Assembly (NCBI GenBank): GCA_030704615.1
Contig: CM060734.1
Coordinates: 3,288,001 to 3,348,000, forward strand
DNA: 60,000 bases
Source: Takakia lepidozioides
Lineage: Eukaryota > Streptophyta > Takakiopsida > Takakiales > Takakiaceae
Reading direction: 5' to 3'
In this document: one piece after another, positions 28,117-39,679 of the stretch
How the letters are laid out: every line of letters begins with the position of its first letter
Position numbering within the stretch: position 1 is the stretch's first letter
The notes under the pieces: model-generated
What the model saw: the letters and a program-made list of their open reading frames with translations, nothing else
The model's database searches: none
Told to the model about the DNA's origin: nothing
Program-made: the position numbers and the translations under genes

Positions 28117-28836
28117 TGTCGCGTACCTCCCTTCGGTAAACTCCCCCTCAAGTCATAGTTAGTCATTTTGATGCGCGCGCCTAACTCCCAAACTAGCCGC
28201 CGGGCCAACTCGGAGCTTCGGTTGCTCACCGGGGCATAACGGTCCCCCTTTGCTCCTCCACGAGACCCTCGCACACTTTGGGTCTAATGGAAATTCCCTT
28301 TGGTTGTTGGCAGTCCGGGACAGCTCCCCACACGTTGGTCGCTTTCCGGCTCACACGCTTACTCACTAGTTTTTTGTCACCGACGGGCTTGCACCGTTCT
28401 TGGGGTTACTATTCCTTATATATACTTCTGTGACTGTCCGCGGGGGTTTCACAAACAACACGGTCCTTTTATGGAGAACCACCACGAAGACCCTTGATTC
28501 CCGGTGATGAGTCACGGTGAGTCTTGGTCCACCCACCACGGCCCCAATGGACCGTGATGAGTACCAAGACTCCCCACGACTCCCACTACAAGGTCTCAAC
28601 CCCATGGTGAGTCCTATGTCACCCCCACTAAGACCCACTAAGCTACCACCACCCCTCGTGGAACCACCCCCACCGCAACTCGGTGTGCGGGGCTCCACCT
28701 AGTGAGCGCCTCCGTCTCCTTGAGTGCCTTAGGCACTCAAGGGTGGTTCCCATACCTATTGTTGCCACTGCCCCCACCACAGGGGCAGCCCCTCTTGTGT
28801 CCCGACCCCTTGCCCTCAAGGCAAAGGGCCGCGACA
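28117..28836 (-). repeat. 3' LTR of chromovirus C
   Basis: Ends TGTCGC...GCGACA give 6-bp terminal inverted repeats over 720 bp, as in element D. A TATATATA promoter box lies at 28,417-28,424. Confidence 0.82.
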
Positions 28837-29559
28837 CACACCCCTACCAACAGAGAGTCGATGTCCTCATCGACTTGTCCGTTTTGTAGAAACTAACATC
28901 CAAGTTGTGGCGTCCCACATCAAGGAGTTTGTTTCCGTACCATGGCGTCCCATGGCAAAGAACCAAACCCCCACTTGACTCTACTCTCCATTAGCTAGTT
29001 TGGCCGACTTCCTCCAAGTCCCGGCCAAGGGTGGAGCCTTTCAAGCTCCACCCAGTGCACTCTTCTTGGCCCACTTTAAGGCCAAGGAACGATCCTCCCC
29101 GAGAATCGAATCGCCTTACTGCAACAACATTGTTTGCGATAGCTCATGATGCCGTTTTTTGGCATCATCTTGAGTTAGGGTTCACCTTGAACCCTTTTTT
29201 ACTAGGAAGATAACCTTGAACCAACCGTGCGCCCCAATCACTACAATTGGGTCCGCCTTGGAATGCTGGCCTGAGGTACGAGAACACGCCGAAGCCGCAC
29301 TACGACTTCGTCCCGAGGCTACACGATTATAGTACGTGAACGGGCCTATTGTCGTGGACGCAAACTCCTCTCCATCGGACCGAAGAATCCGTGCTCCGTG
29401 ACGACAATGTGGTACGAATGTGCAATGAAAAGCTGCCGGATGAATGAATTTGTGATGAAATGAAAGAAGGGAATGAATGAATGTTGGATGAATGTGGGAT
29501 GAAAAATTGGCCCGATGAATGAACCATGGATGACTGCAACAAACATTTATCAATACCGA

Positions 29560-29890
29560 TCAGCATGTGCGCAGGGAAACAAGCATTAAGTTGTCGTCAA
29601 CGCCAGCTTAATTCGCAGCCCCTGTCAGCATATGACAATTCAACCCATGAAAAAAAAAAAAAATTCCCGAGAAAAAAACCTTACCAATAAGCATTTCTGT
29701 GCAAGGAAACAAGCATTATGGTGGCGTCAACACCAACTTAATTCCGAGCCCCTATTGGCACGTGACAATTCAACACAAGGAAAAAAACCTTAGCGGTAAG
29801 CATGTGTGTGCAGGGGCTGGGGATTAAGGTGTCGTCAACGCCATATTAATTCCCAGCCCCTGTTGGCACATGAGAATTCAACCCAACATA
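29560..29890. repeat. Three-unit ~120-bp tandem repeat in the 3' region of element C
   Basis: Blocks containing CGTCAACGCCA, TTAATTC and GAGCCCCTATTGGCACGTGA-like sequence occur three times, separated by A-rich runs. A short GAATGAATGA-type microsatellite precedes at 29,440-29,520. Confidence 0.75.
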
Positions 29891-30241
29891 ACAAATTAAA
29901 ACCCAACAATCCGCGTTAGCCTGCACTACAAGGCAACCCCCTCGGTAGCATAGTTATAATACGCGCACGCGCCAGGTGAGCACTAGTACGTGAATTCCCA
30001 AAGAAGGTGCAAGTTTCCTTGCCCCTTGGATGGTAGTCACTCGATTTCGGCACTGCGCAAACACACGATTAATCCAATTTACCACTCCCACTTTTATAAA
30101 CTAGCATGCATTCTACACACTAGCCAACCATACCATGCATCACCATTCCAAACAAAATAGGAAGCACAACATTTGAAAACCATTTCATTTATAAACAGAA
30201 TTTGTACAACACAAGTTTTTGCAATCGGATTCTTGTGCTAG

Positions 30242-31028
30242 CTAAGCCGGACTAAGCATGCATTTCCTCCCCCAAGATCCAAGGATGATATCCCCATCAA
30301 CGCTTCCGTTTTTTAGGTCGTCCTTCGAAAGCTGCAACCGCCTTGGTTCTGAGGCACGCACCCAAGTTGCCTCCACTTGATGATAGCCCTTCCATTTCAC
30401 GAGATACTCCGTTTCTCGATTCTTGAACCTCATCGACTTAAGCACTGCCTCCATCTCGTACTCAGGTTCATTTTCATGATCCAACAGCACAGGTGGCGGA
30501 TGCAACACTTGATGCCGATTCGGACGCGCTTTATCTTTGAAGTAAGGCTTCAAAAGGGAAACGTGGAATACCGGATGTACCTTGTTGTTTGCCGGCAGCT
30601 CCAATTCATACACATCCTCATTCATAACCTTCCGGATGGGAAAGGGCCCCGCATACGTAGGTACGAACTTCGGACTCACTTCCGGAGGTAGTCGAAAATT
30701 CTTGATGTTCAACCAGACCTCCGTGCCTGCCTCAAACTTAACTTCCCTCCGCTTTCGATTCGCCTGCCGTTCATACCGTTTCCTAGTTTTGGCAATGTTA
30801 TACTTTGCGAGCTTCAACAAACGCTCGCGTTCTTCCAGCACCGCTACTGCTGCCGGCTCCTCACTGTCCTGGGCGGCCCAACTTGTCGGCACCAGAGGTG
30901 CTTCTCAATAGACCAATACAAAAGGGGAAACTCCCGTTGCGGAGTGTTTTGTGTTATTATAACAGAACTCTGCCGCATCCAAGTGCTCCACCCAGTCCGA
31001 TGGGTCTACCGACACATAATTCCGCAAG
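30242..31028 (-). pseudogene. Integrase C-terminus with chromodomain, element C
   Basis: The main frame (30,242-30,892) carries the chromovirus integrase C-terminal region (VWLNIKNFRLPPEVSPKFV, AGPFPI, HPVFHVSLLKPYF) and then a chromodomain (EPEYEMEAVLKSMRFKN, EYLVKWKGYHQVEATWV). The aromatic W-KGY and TWV positions are kept. Upstream, a frameshift near 30,893 separates the YNNTKHSATGVSPF block. The chromodomain of such integrases is known to bind methylated histone H3 and steer insertion. The rest of pol is missing. Confidence 0.88.
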
Positions 31029-33837
31029 ATCTCATCATCTGGTAGGGGCAAGCACAGTGCAGTAAGGTTGGTTACCTTGTTCTATAAAGAGGGTTGACTA
31101 CCTTGGAGTCAGTATACGATGAGAACTATTGATTACTTGTGTTGCTATTACAATAACAAAAGGTTTCAGGACCCACATCAATAAGTGCAGTATACTAGGC
31201 TAGGATACCGGAGAATGCGGTCTTCTTTGTAATGAAAGCCAATTTTGATTTCTTATGTTGGAGCCTGGATCCATCCAGAATTAGCTTGCCTTTAATGAGC
31301 CAACAAGTGTTTTAAGTCTCTTTTACAGAGTCGCCTGAAGCTATCTCACTGGAGCAGGAAAAATCTTTAGATGTGCATGATGTTGGCCATGTGGAGTTCT
31401 CTCTTTGAAGAAGTAAGTTTCTTTCTTTTTCATTCTTGATTCTCTTTAGTAAGACACGTCCTGAAATAAGGATGTCAGAGGTCAAAAGGGGCTAACAATG
31501 AATAGTAGTATATACACTGGCTTGCGAGGCGCATGCAATTTGTAAAGTAACAATTGAATGTCTTGAAGGTGTTGCCTTAGTCCACTTGTTGTTTCTCATG
31601 TGTCTTGTGTTACAGTAGAGTGCACGTTGTGTCTTTACAACAATTTGAAGCACTAAACAACATTTCCTAAATATGTTAGACGGAGTTTACATTTGTTGAA
31701 GTTAGGAAAGCATGTGTGATTCACCCAATTTCGGACCCACTCTGTTTACCTCTCCTTGGCTCATAACTCTAAACTGGGCTGCATTTGACAAAACTGTTGT
31801 CACTTTACAGTGTTGCACAGCTACAGAAGACTTCGACGGCTTTGGCCTGTCTTCTCTCTTGGTCATGTGTATTAGTTATCTTGACTCAGCTCCAATCCAC
31901 TATATGTATCATGAGGGAAGTTTGTGCAAATATGATAAATATTAAAGACACTAACTCTCCGGAACTTGTATATGTGCCAACTTGCTATTTGCACCAGTGC
32001 ACCTGGGAATGGGTGGTTATAGGCTTTGAAATTATAGGTTGTTTGCACTGACTAAAACCCCACATCTGCTTTCTTACTCTAGTGCTTGTACAGCTTTTGT
32101 GGTTTGTCATGGTTTTAGTCATGGTTATCTAGAATTACCTACTTCTAGTTAACTAGGACATTTTAGATATTTATATTTATATTTTGTGTGTTGGGACTTC
32201 ATTTGGTCTCACATGCCAGTGAGGTGTCGAGCCTCACTTTAGACATGGAGATAGGTTTTCCCCTTGTGAGTGTTGAGGATGCTCATCTTCTTGTAGTTGA
32301 GCCTCAATGAGCTTCTCTCACCTCCATAGCTCTAGGTATTGAGAGGGAGTGTGTTGAGGGCTTTGTAGGGTGGATTCCTTTAGCAAAGATGCCCTTGGCT
32401 TGACTTAGTTTATGTGATAGAGTGGATTTTACTTGGAAGGACTAAGGCTTGTTCTTCATGTGATTGCTTCATGTTTTGAGAGCTTTCATTGTCTTCTACT
32501 TCTCTCATTTCTCATCTCTTATCACTACAAGAAGATCACCTTATGCTTGTGAGTGCGGAGTGTAAGGATTAGTTTTGCACTTGTATTTTAAAGAGGTTGA
32601 GAGCTAGGAGAATTTAGCTCTTGTATCACAAGGCTTGCAAAGGGTTGCAAGGAAAGGTGCTCGAGTATTGCATGCACCAAGGAGTTGGAGAGCTTGAGAA
32701 GAAAGCTCTTGAGTTACAAGATTTTGCAAGGATTGTAAGGAGGAAGTCTTGTGTGTGTGGAAGCATGGATTCTAGGGTTTGAGAATCCTTTGTATGCATT
32801 ATGGAGTCGATGGTGTGCGCCATGGCTTGTGGAGAGTGACTAAAGGCTTGTTAGTGCTCATTTCACTATCAAGCTAGGGTTAAGCAAGTTCAAAGTGTGG
32901 ATGTTGTGGAAGAGAAGCCAAGGAGCTATATATGCTTGGGCTTAAAGACAACAAGGGCAAGCACTTGGAGAGCACTAAGAAACTCAAGAGGTTTTGAAAG
33001 GGAGCATGTGAAGAAATCTTCCAATCATGGTGGTGTGGAGCCAAGCTTAGGGTGCCATTGGAAGGGCTTGGAGAACATGTGGTGGGAAATCCTTGAAGGG
33101 AAATCATCATTCAATGTATGCATAGCTTCATCCTAACTATGTAATGTGACAAGAGGGGGAGGCAATACTTGGCTATTCATGCTCTTGGTAGTGCGAGCTT
33201 TGTGGTGGATAGTTGACCAAGCAAGTGGTGCATGTGTGGAGCATGCTCGCTTGAGTTTGAAGTTCAAGTTTGAGAAGGGGAGCTCTTGAACTAGCAAGAG
33301 GTGAAGGCCTTTGAGATCCATTTGTGAGTGAAGTGGAGAGGTGTTGATTCATGTTATGATGAAGGAGAGCAACACATAGGCCAAGAGGTCATGAAACATG
33401 CATTCAAATGACCACGGGGAGCACATGGATGATGGATTGGTGCAAGACCCCAAATGAGGCATATGGCGTGAGAGTGGGATCCAAGGCGGATTGCTTGGGA
33501 GCATTATTGTAAGTGACAAGCATTGCTCCTACACATTGAGATAATTTGTGTTGATTTGGAGCAATTGTCAAGTGATGAGGAGACAAATGCATGATTGCTC
33601 GGCAATGGAGATATGGTAGTTTGCAATCAAATCCCAAGGACTAGAAGGGGGATTGATTTGGTGGACAATGACTTGCAAGTTGAGTTGGATCACTCTTGGT
33701 TGCACATTGGGGTGGAAGAGAGCAAGAAGATGCCTCTTATGACCACCTAGAGACCATATTTTTGCTTGAGTAGAAGCATAGAAGTCAAGGACTTGCATTC
33801 TAGCTCTTCATTACAAACCCTAGTAGTGTATGCTCAA
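31029..33837. other. Long non-coding stretch
   Basis: About 2.8 kb without a recognisable domain. From about 32,160 the sequence is a purine-rich, G/T-skewed run full of short phrases such as AAGGCTTG, GGAGAGCTTGAGAAG and TTGGAGAGC. It looks like retroelement leader or degenerate repeat. A possible terminal exon at 31,329-31,408 is discussed under rejected items. Confidence 0.5.
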
Positions 33838-34232
33838 ACTATACCTCTGTTAGTATACCAAACAGGAGCTTGTCCCTTTGACTATACCTCTGTTGAGGTA
33901 TCACCATATGTGAACCCTAATGTGAGACTATACCTCTGTTAGTATACCAAACAGGAGCTTGTCCATTTTACTATACCTCTATTGAGGTATCACCATATGT
34001 GAACCCTAATCAGCTCAGACTATACCTCTGTTAGTATACCAAACAGGAGCTTGTCCCTTTTACTACACCTCTGTTGAGGTATCACCCTATGTGGACCCTA
34101 ATCAGCTCATACTATACCTCTGTTAGTATACCAAACAGAACCCTCATTTTCAGACTATACCTCTGTAAAGGTATCATCAACATAAGGGACCCTAGCAACC
34201 TCAGACTATACCTCTGTTAAGGTATCAACAGT
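33838..34232. repeat. Tandem repeat, alternating ~43/48-bp modules (~92-bp unit)
   Basis: ACTATACCTCTGTTAGTATA and ACTATACCTCTGTTGAGGTA modules alternate, starting at 33,838, 33,881, 33,927, 33,970, 34,019, 34,062, 34,111, 34,154 and 34,204. Each contains a small inverted repeat (TATACCTC / GAGGTAT or TAGTATA). Confidence 0.9.
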
Positions 34233-34261
34233 GAAAGGACTTAGTGAAATTTAAGGGCCTT

Positions 34262-34380
34262 TAGAGGATTGTTTGGAAGATATTTGAGGGCCCTTGGAGG
34301 AGTATTTGGAGGATCTTTGGGGTCCTTGGAGGAGTGTTTGGAGGATCTTTGGGGTCCTTGGAGGACCCTTCGAGGAGCTT
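34262..34380. repeat. G-rich minisatellite (~35-bp units)
   Basis: Three to four copies of GGTCCTTGGAGGAGTGTTTG-GAGGATCTTTGG run in tandem. The following 34,381-35,042 has no recognised gene and precedes the gag remnant, so it may be retroelement leader. Confidence 0.8.
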
Positions 34381-35042
34381 TGGTGGACAATGTTGAAGAG
34401 CTCTTGAAGGATTGATTGAGGGATATTGAAGGATACTTGCCACGGCCATACAAGCGAGTGGATAGAGACAGGAGGGAGAGTGGTGAGATGAGAGCATTTT
34501 GGGGTTAGGAATTGCTTTAGTTTCTCTTCTCCATAGTCTTTCACTCTCTCTATAGGCCAAAACCTTTCCGTAGGTGGAGGCAAGAGTCAGTCCGGGTTTG
34601 GGCTGGGGTGTCCTTGCAGGAGCGACACTGTAGAGTGTTTTTGGTGTGGGGGAGTTGTTGTCTTGATTTTCTTGTGTTTGGATCCCCTCCACACCTGCAT
34701 GCTTGACTGTGCGCCATGTTAGCTTTGTGTGGGCGCTTGTTTTCATAGGAGGTTGGTCCAGATCTGATCACCGGCCAATCCTAGAGTATGTTGTCGGTGG
34801 TGAGGCTGGAGTGATGACCAGCAAGACCACCGGTGTTTCTTCTATGGTGAGGCTGGGTTGATGACCAGCAGACCATAGGAGTGCTTGCGGTGGATGCAAG
34901 TGCAGGTACAAGTCTACGTTAGAAACCTATTATTCTTGCTTGAACCAGTAGCCGCAACAGGTTCTTTACCCGGTTCCCTTGTAGAAAGTGGGGATTAGAG
35001 ACAGGTTGACAACCGGTTGGGTTGTGAGTTTTCATCACGGAG

Positions 35043-36043
35043 GTGCCACCAGCTGCTGAGGGGAGTGCCGGTACAAGCACCAGCGATACTAGTGGGTACA
35101 CAAGACAAGGTGTGCGGTTTAGGCCACTTTCACCTTCAGTGTCTTCTGAGGAAGATTCAGACTCGGAGTCAGGAGGATTCTCGCCGAGGGTGCAAGTCAT
35201 TTCCGTGCCATTGTTGTGGGACACGATGGAGGAGATGTATGGAGCTACCAAGGGGCCACGTAGGTACTCTGGAGCTGTGGGCACCATCGAGCTTGATGAC
35301 TTTATACAAGAGTTTGACAGTTGGTGTGATTTGCAGCAAATGCGCAATCCACAACTGTTTACGCCCTTTATGGCATGGAAGGGGCTATTCCAGCACCTTG
35401 AGGGGCCGCCCATGGATGATTACCATGAATTTAGGCGGGGACATGCGGTGGAGATTGAGGAGTGGCGAGAGTATTGGTCACCTAACTATGTCTCAATCAC
35501 TAGAGGCACAAGGGCAGCGGTGACACCAGCAGCTACACAAACATCTCCAACTACAAGCACTAGTAGTGGAACAAGTAGTGCCGGCATTTCTGTGGGTGGT
35601 ACCAGTTCAAAAGGTGCTACTACTCCTCCTGCCACAATTACAACACATGTGCCTAGATTCAACCCGGTGGTGGAGTTCTTCCATGAGTTGCGGAAGAACT
35701 ACCAAGGTGTACGGACAGAGAAGTTGCGAAGTTTGCAAGACTTCTAGCGGAAATCCAGTGAGAGCTTGCGAGAGGCCTACACTCGTATGAGGCGCTTGAT
35801 AAGTGTGACCCAAGGGGTTACTGAAGCTCAGGCAGTCCAGTTCTAGTATGGAATTTTGGACAAGGAGCTCAAGAGAAAGGTGCGGGATGCAACCCTATTA
35901 CAAGCGGCCCAACCCACATTAGCGGATGTTTTTCAGCTGGCTGAGCGGATTGAGCTCAACATGGTGGAGGAGCGAGTTGTTACCATTGAATTTGGCAAGG
36001 ACATGCCTGCACGAGGTGCAGCTGCCAACCAACAGGTACAAGG
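35043..36043 (+). pseudogene. Retrotransposon gag remnant
   Basis: The frame starting at 35,043 has a Ser/Glu/Pro-rich head, ELDDFIQEFDSWCDLQQMRN, a Thr/Ser-rich linker and VVEFFHELRKNYQGVRTEKL. After a UAG at 35,745 comes SLREAYTRMRRLISVTQGV, then a second UAG at 35,844 and YGILDKELKRKVRDAT...FQLAERIELNMVEE. This is the order and spacing of the Retrotrans_gag (capsid-like) domain. Coding sequence ends exactly where the 1-kb satellite starts (about 36,045), so the zinc knuckle and pol are lost. Its element family is not established. It might be the missing gag of the DNMT element, but no overlap exists to test this. Confidence 0.7.
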
Positions 36044-36044
36044 G

Positions 36045-37636
36045 AATATGTGGAATGGGTTGAGGAGGGAGCGCGTCGATGGGGAGGCAAATGATTTATT
36101 CGTCTGTTGTGTCTCCGCACATGTGTCGCACACATGTTCAAGCACGTGTGGGCAAAAGAGGGGCTTCAACCACAACCGTTCAATGGGTGCAATAGTCGTG
36201 CACGCATTGCAGGATTTCTTTTTCGCATTGAACAAAAACCAGATGACAAGTGAACGCCTCATTGGACCATGGAACGATTTTCGATTGATCTCGTATTACA
36301 CTGGGACGTATCAGAGGGTGTACATTGAACACACTGGCCAGGTTTGAAAGCGAACGGAAATCATTTGATGGGCAACCATCCGTTGGCCCATTGAACGAAT
36401 TTCGATTGATCTCATATTATTCTGGGGCCCCTTACATGGCACATTGAACATAGTGGCCAAGTCTCGAAGCGAACCAAAATCATTTCGACGGCCAACCATC
36501 CTTTGAGCCATCGAATGAATTTTCAATTGATCTGATATTAGTCCGGGACCTGTGAGAGGGGTTCTGGAACGTGCTGGCAGTTTTGGAAGCTAACAAAAAT
36601 GATTTGGATGGGCAACCATCCGTTCACCCGTTGAATGTATTTTGTTGGAGCTGCTATTGCTTTGGGACCTGTTGGACTGTGTTTTCGCGTGCTCACGATT
36701 TGTTTTTCATTCCGTTTTTGAATGGGGCATGTGATGTAGCCATATGCAATGTGCGTGCCAAATTTGGAGCGATCAAAATTCATTTGGACCCAAACCACAG
36801 TTTCTATTTTCTTCCCTGTTTTGCCTCCAAACTTGATTTGGGCGTTCTACTTCATGCACTCTTCATAAGAGTTTCTGCAATAGTGAGCGAAAAGAGAACA
36901 CCTTTTTTAGGGGGGCATTTTTGATTGGTCCAAATTTTGGCGGGGGAGTAGCCGTGGGATGCTCGAAGCCGCAGAACAAAATTGAGCCAAACAAAATCGA
37001 TACTTGCCCAGAAACCCAAACCATTGCCAGGCTCAGCATGGGCCTGCTTTATTGGCTAAAAATAAATTAAATTTCAATTCAATTAAAATGTGGAATGGCT
37101 TGAGGGGGGAGCGCGTCGATGGGGAGGCAAATGATTTATTCGTCTGAACATGTGTCGCACACGTGTTCAAGCACGTGCGGGCAAAAAGAGGGGCTTCAAC
37201 CAAACCGTTCAATGGTGCAATAGCCGTGCACGCATTGCAGGATTTCTTTTTCGCATTGAACAAAAACCAGATGACAAATGAACGCCTCGTTGGACAATGG
37301 AACGATTTTCGATTGATCTCGTATTACACTGGGACGTATCAGAGGGTGTACATTGAACACACTGGCCAAGGTTTGAAAGCGAACGAAAATCATTTGGATG
37401 GCAACCATCCGTTGGCCATTGAACGAATTTCGATTGATCTCATATTGCTCTGGGGCCTCTACGTGGCACATTGAACATATGGCCAAGTCTCAAAGCGAAC
37501 CAAAATCATTTCGATGGCCAACCATCCGTTGAGGCCATCGAATGAATTTTCGATTGATCTGATATTAGTCCGGGACCTGTGAGAGGGTGTCGGAACGTGC
37601 GGCAAAGTTTGGAAGCTAACAAAAATGATTTGGATG
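36045..37636 (+). repeat. ~1-kb satellite, block 1 (plus orientation)
   Basis: One whole unit (about 36,045-37,087) and the first half of the next. Unit landmarks are ATGTGGAATGGCTTGAGG at the start, three internal ~122-bp subrepeats with CGATTGATCT, then GGATGGGCAACCATCCGTTC and a TTTTAAGCCAATAAATAGG-like end. The block is cut by chromovirus D at 37,636. Confidence 0.9.
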
Positions 37637-38376
37637 TGTCGCGGCCCTTTGCCTTGAGGGCAGGGGGTCGGGACACATCAGGGGCTGCCCTGTGGTGGGG
37701 GGTCAGCTGCAGCGATAGGTATGGGGGGGCTGAGGCCCCTTGAGTGCCCAAGGCACTCATGGAAGCGGAGGCGCTCACTAGGTGGAGCCCCGCACACCGG
37801 TTGGCGGTGGGGGTGGCTCCAAAGCGGTGGGGTTGGCTCCACAAGGTGTGGTGGTAGCTTATTGGGACTTAGTGGGTTGGCTAGGACTCACCATGGGGGC
37901 GGAGACCTCGTGGTGGAGTCGTGGGGAGTCTTTGGGACTCATCACTGTCCATAGGGGCCGTGGTGAGCGGGCCAAGACTCACCGCGACTCACCACCGGGA
38001 GTCGAGGGTTTCGTGGTGGTTCGCCATAAAATGGCATGGCTGGTTGTGGAACCCCCGCGGACAGCTACAGAAGTATATATAGGGAGTAGTAACCCCGAGA
38101 ACGTGCAAGCCCGTTGGTGACCAAAAACTAGTGAGTAAGCGAGCGAGCCGGAAAGCGACCAAAGAGTGGGGAGCTGTTCCGGACTGCCATCTACCAAAGG
38201 GAATTCTCCTAGTCCCAAAAGAGTGGGGTTTAGAAGGAAGCGAAGGGGGGACCGTTATGTCCCGGTGAGCAGCCGAACTCCAAGTTGGCCCGGCGGCCAG
38301 GTGGGAGTCAGGCGCGCGCATCAAAGCGAGTAACTATGACTTGAAATGGGAGCTTACCGGAGTGAGGTGCGCGACA
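37637..38376 (+). repeat. 5' LTR of chromovirus D
   Basis: Begins TGTCGCGGCC and ends GTGCGCGACA, with 6-bp terminal inverted repeats over 740 bp. It has small indels relative to the 3' LTR. Confidence 0.92.
38074..38081 (+). promoter_or_regulatory. TATA box in 5' LTR of element D
   Basis: TATATATA lies in GAAGTATATATAGGGAG. The same box is found in the 3' LTR (44,301-44,308) and in both minus-strand LTRs at 27.8 and 28.4 kb, which marks the LTR promoter. Confidence 0.65.
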
Positions 38377-38378
38377 TT

Positions 38379-38390
38379 TGGTATCAGAGC
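38379..38390 (+). other. Primer-binding site (initiator tRNA-Met type)
   Basis: TGGTATCAGAGC starts two bases after the LTR. It is the usual plant retroelement PBS complementary to the 3' end of initiator methionine tRNA. Confidence 0.9.
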
Positions 38391-38454
38391 TAAGTTCAGT
38401 ACGCGAGGATCGTCCTTGGTATTGGCCTCATCATGGGGTCGTGGCCAGCCGAAG

Positions 38455-39600
38455 CGAAACGGAACGGCCACAAAAGATGATGAATCCCGGTGAACCCGAT
38501 GGGGGCGACGTGCACCGAGGCGGCCGTTTGAGGAAGCGATGAAATGTTTCCGAAAACGAGGCCGCTCAGGAGCGTGAGGAATCCGAGGAGTCGGAGCCCG
38601 AGGAATCCTTGAGAGCTCCGACAAACCAAGAGATGCCTCCCATGCCGGCAGCCTTTTGGGAAGGGTTGTTGGCGCAGTTTGGCGGACTTGTTGAAAGGAC
38701 GTGTTGAATGGCGCTAATGCCACTTCCACTAAGGCAAAGTTTAGAGGTGAAGCCTAAGAACCCGGCACCTTCGGGGGGCGTTCGAACCCGGAAGGCAATC
38801 CACATCCTTCCTCTAACTAAATCAACTGGAGCTTCCTAGCAGAGCAGGACTTCCCGGGGGCCAAAGTTTTGACTAGTAAAGAGCGGGTGGAAGTGGTCTC
38901 CCACCTATTTAGGGGCTATGCTCAACAATGGTGAGCAGAACACGAAACTTTCTGGCCTCTCACGAGGCCGAGGCCCAAGCCCGAAACCGGTTTAACTGGA
39001 GTGGTTCAAGGAATTGATGAAGAGACAGTTTGTGCCCCTCAACGACGTCCTGGCTGCCCGGACAAGATTAGGAATTTTAACAAAACAGATGACTTCGGTA
39101 CGTCCCCCAGGCTATTCATGTGCTGTTGCCTCGAAGTCGCGGACATGCAGAACCAGAAATGGTCCTTCACACTTTGTGGCGGGACGATGGCCAGGCCTGG
39201 CGCAGGGCGGAAGTTGGAGGAGAACCACCCAAGACTTTGAACGAGGCAATTGAGAGGGCTGAATGTTTCCTCGGATGTCCCTAGGGGTGAAAGACAAGTC
39301 TACGGAGCTGAACCACAAGAAGACCGGCGGGAAAAGTGACTCCTTCCACCGGGAAAAGAAGTGGGATAGCCACGCTGCGATAATTGCGATGTTGGAAATC
39401 GAGGATTGCCTTCGTACGTCAATGGCGGCACCGGTTGCTCCGAAAGGAAAAGCGGGTGGAGCGCGCTTATGGCGGACAGAAGGCGACCTTTGATGGAGTT
39501 GTGTTTCAATTGCGGGGAGCCCGGGCACATGGCCACGAAGTGCACGAAGTCCCCCTGCAATTGAACATGACTTCGTCGACCAGAAGCTGTCAGAAGATAC
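38455..39600 (+). pseudogene. gag of chromovirus D
   Basis: Broken frames contain PPMPAAFWEGLLAQFGGLVE, SKERVEVVSHLFRGYAQQW, KRQFVPLNDVLAARTRLGIL and a clear CCHC knuckle CFNCGEPGHMATKC at about 39,509-39,550. The Gag protein packages element RNA. Many shifts and stops prevent a continuous product. Confidence 0.75.
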
Positions 39601-39679
39601 CATCAAGTCGCTTGGTGAAGCGGTAGTCGCCCGGACTTGCAAGGTAGGCAACTATTCTTGTGAGTTGTATCAGGAACTG

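Larger units (their letters stand above)
28117..31028 (-). mobile_element. Chromovirus (Ty3/gypsy) C, 5'-truncated
   Basis: On the minus strand, an integrase C-terminus with chromodomain (30,242-31,028) is followed by a 3' non-coding region (28,837-30,241) and a full LTR (28,117-28,836). It parallels element D (42,300-44,608) throughout. It breaks off inside integrase at 31,028, next to host-like sequence, so this is a 5'-deleted copy. The 3' region contains a three-copy tandem repeat that element D lacks. Confidence 0.85.

Noticed and set aside
28683-28896. Pro/Ser-rich ORFs across the chromovirus LTRs, also at 37,720-38,120 and 43,700-44,360
   Set aside because: They recur only because the LTR recurs, shift frame between copies and show no domain. 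LTR promoter DNA explains them.
31329-31408. Possible last coding exon (acceptor TTTTACAG, then about 26 codons ESPEAISLEQEKSLDVHD... and UGA)
   Set aside because: No upstream exon with matching phase was found; the sequence before it is a retroelement. The STK19-like protein already has a convincing end at 27,020. It is too short to assign.
33838-34232. Alternating repeats considered as a CRISPR array
   Set aside because: The spacers are themselves repeated and the locus is eukaryotic. It is a higher-order tandem repeat.
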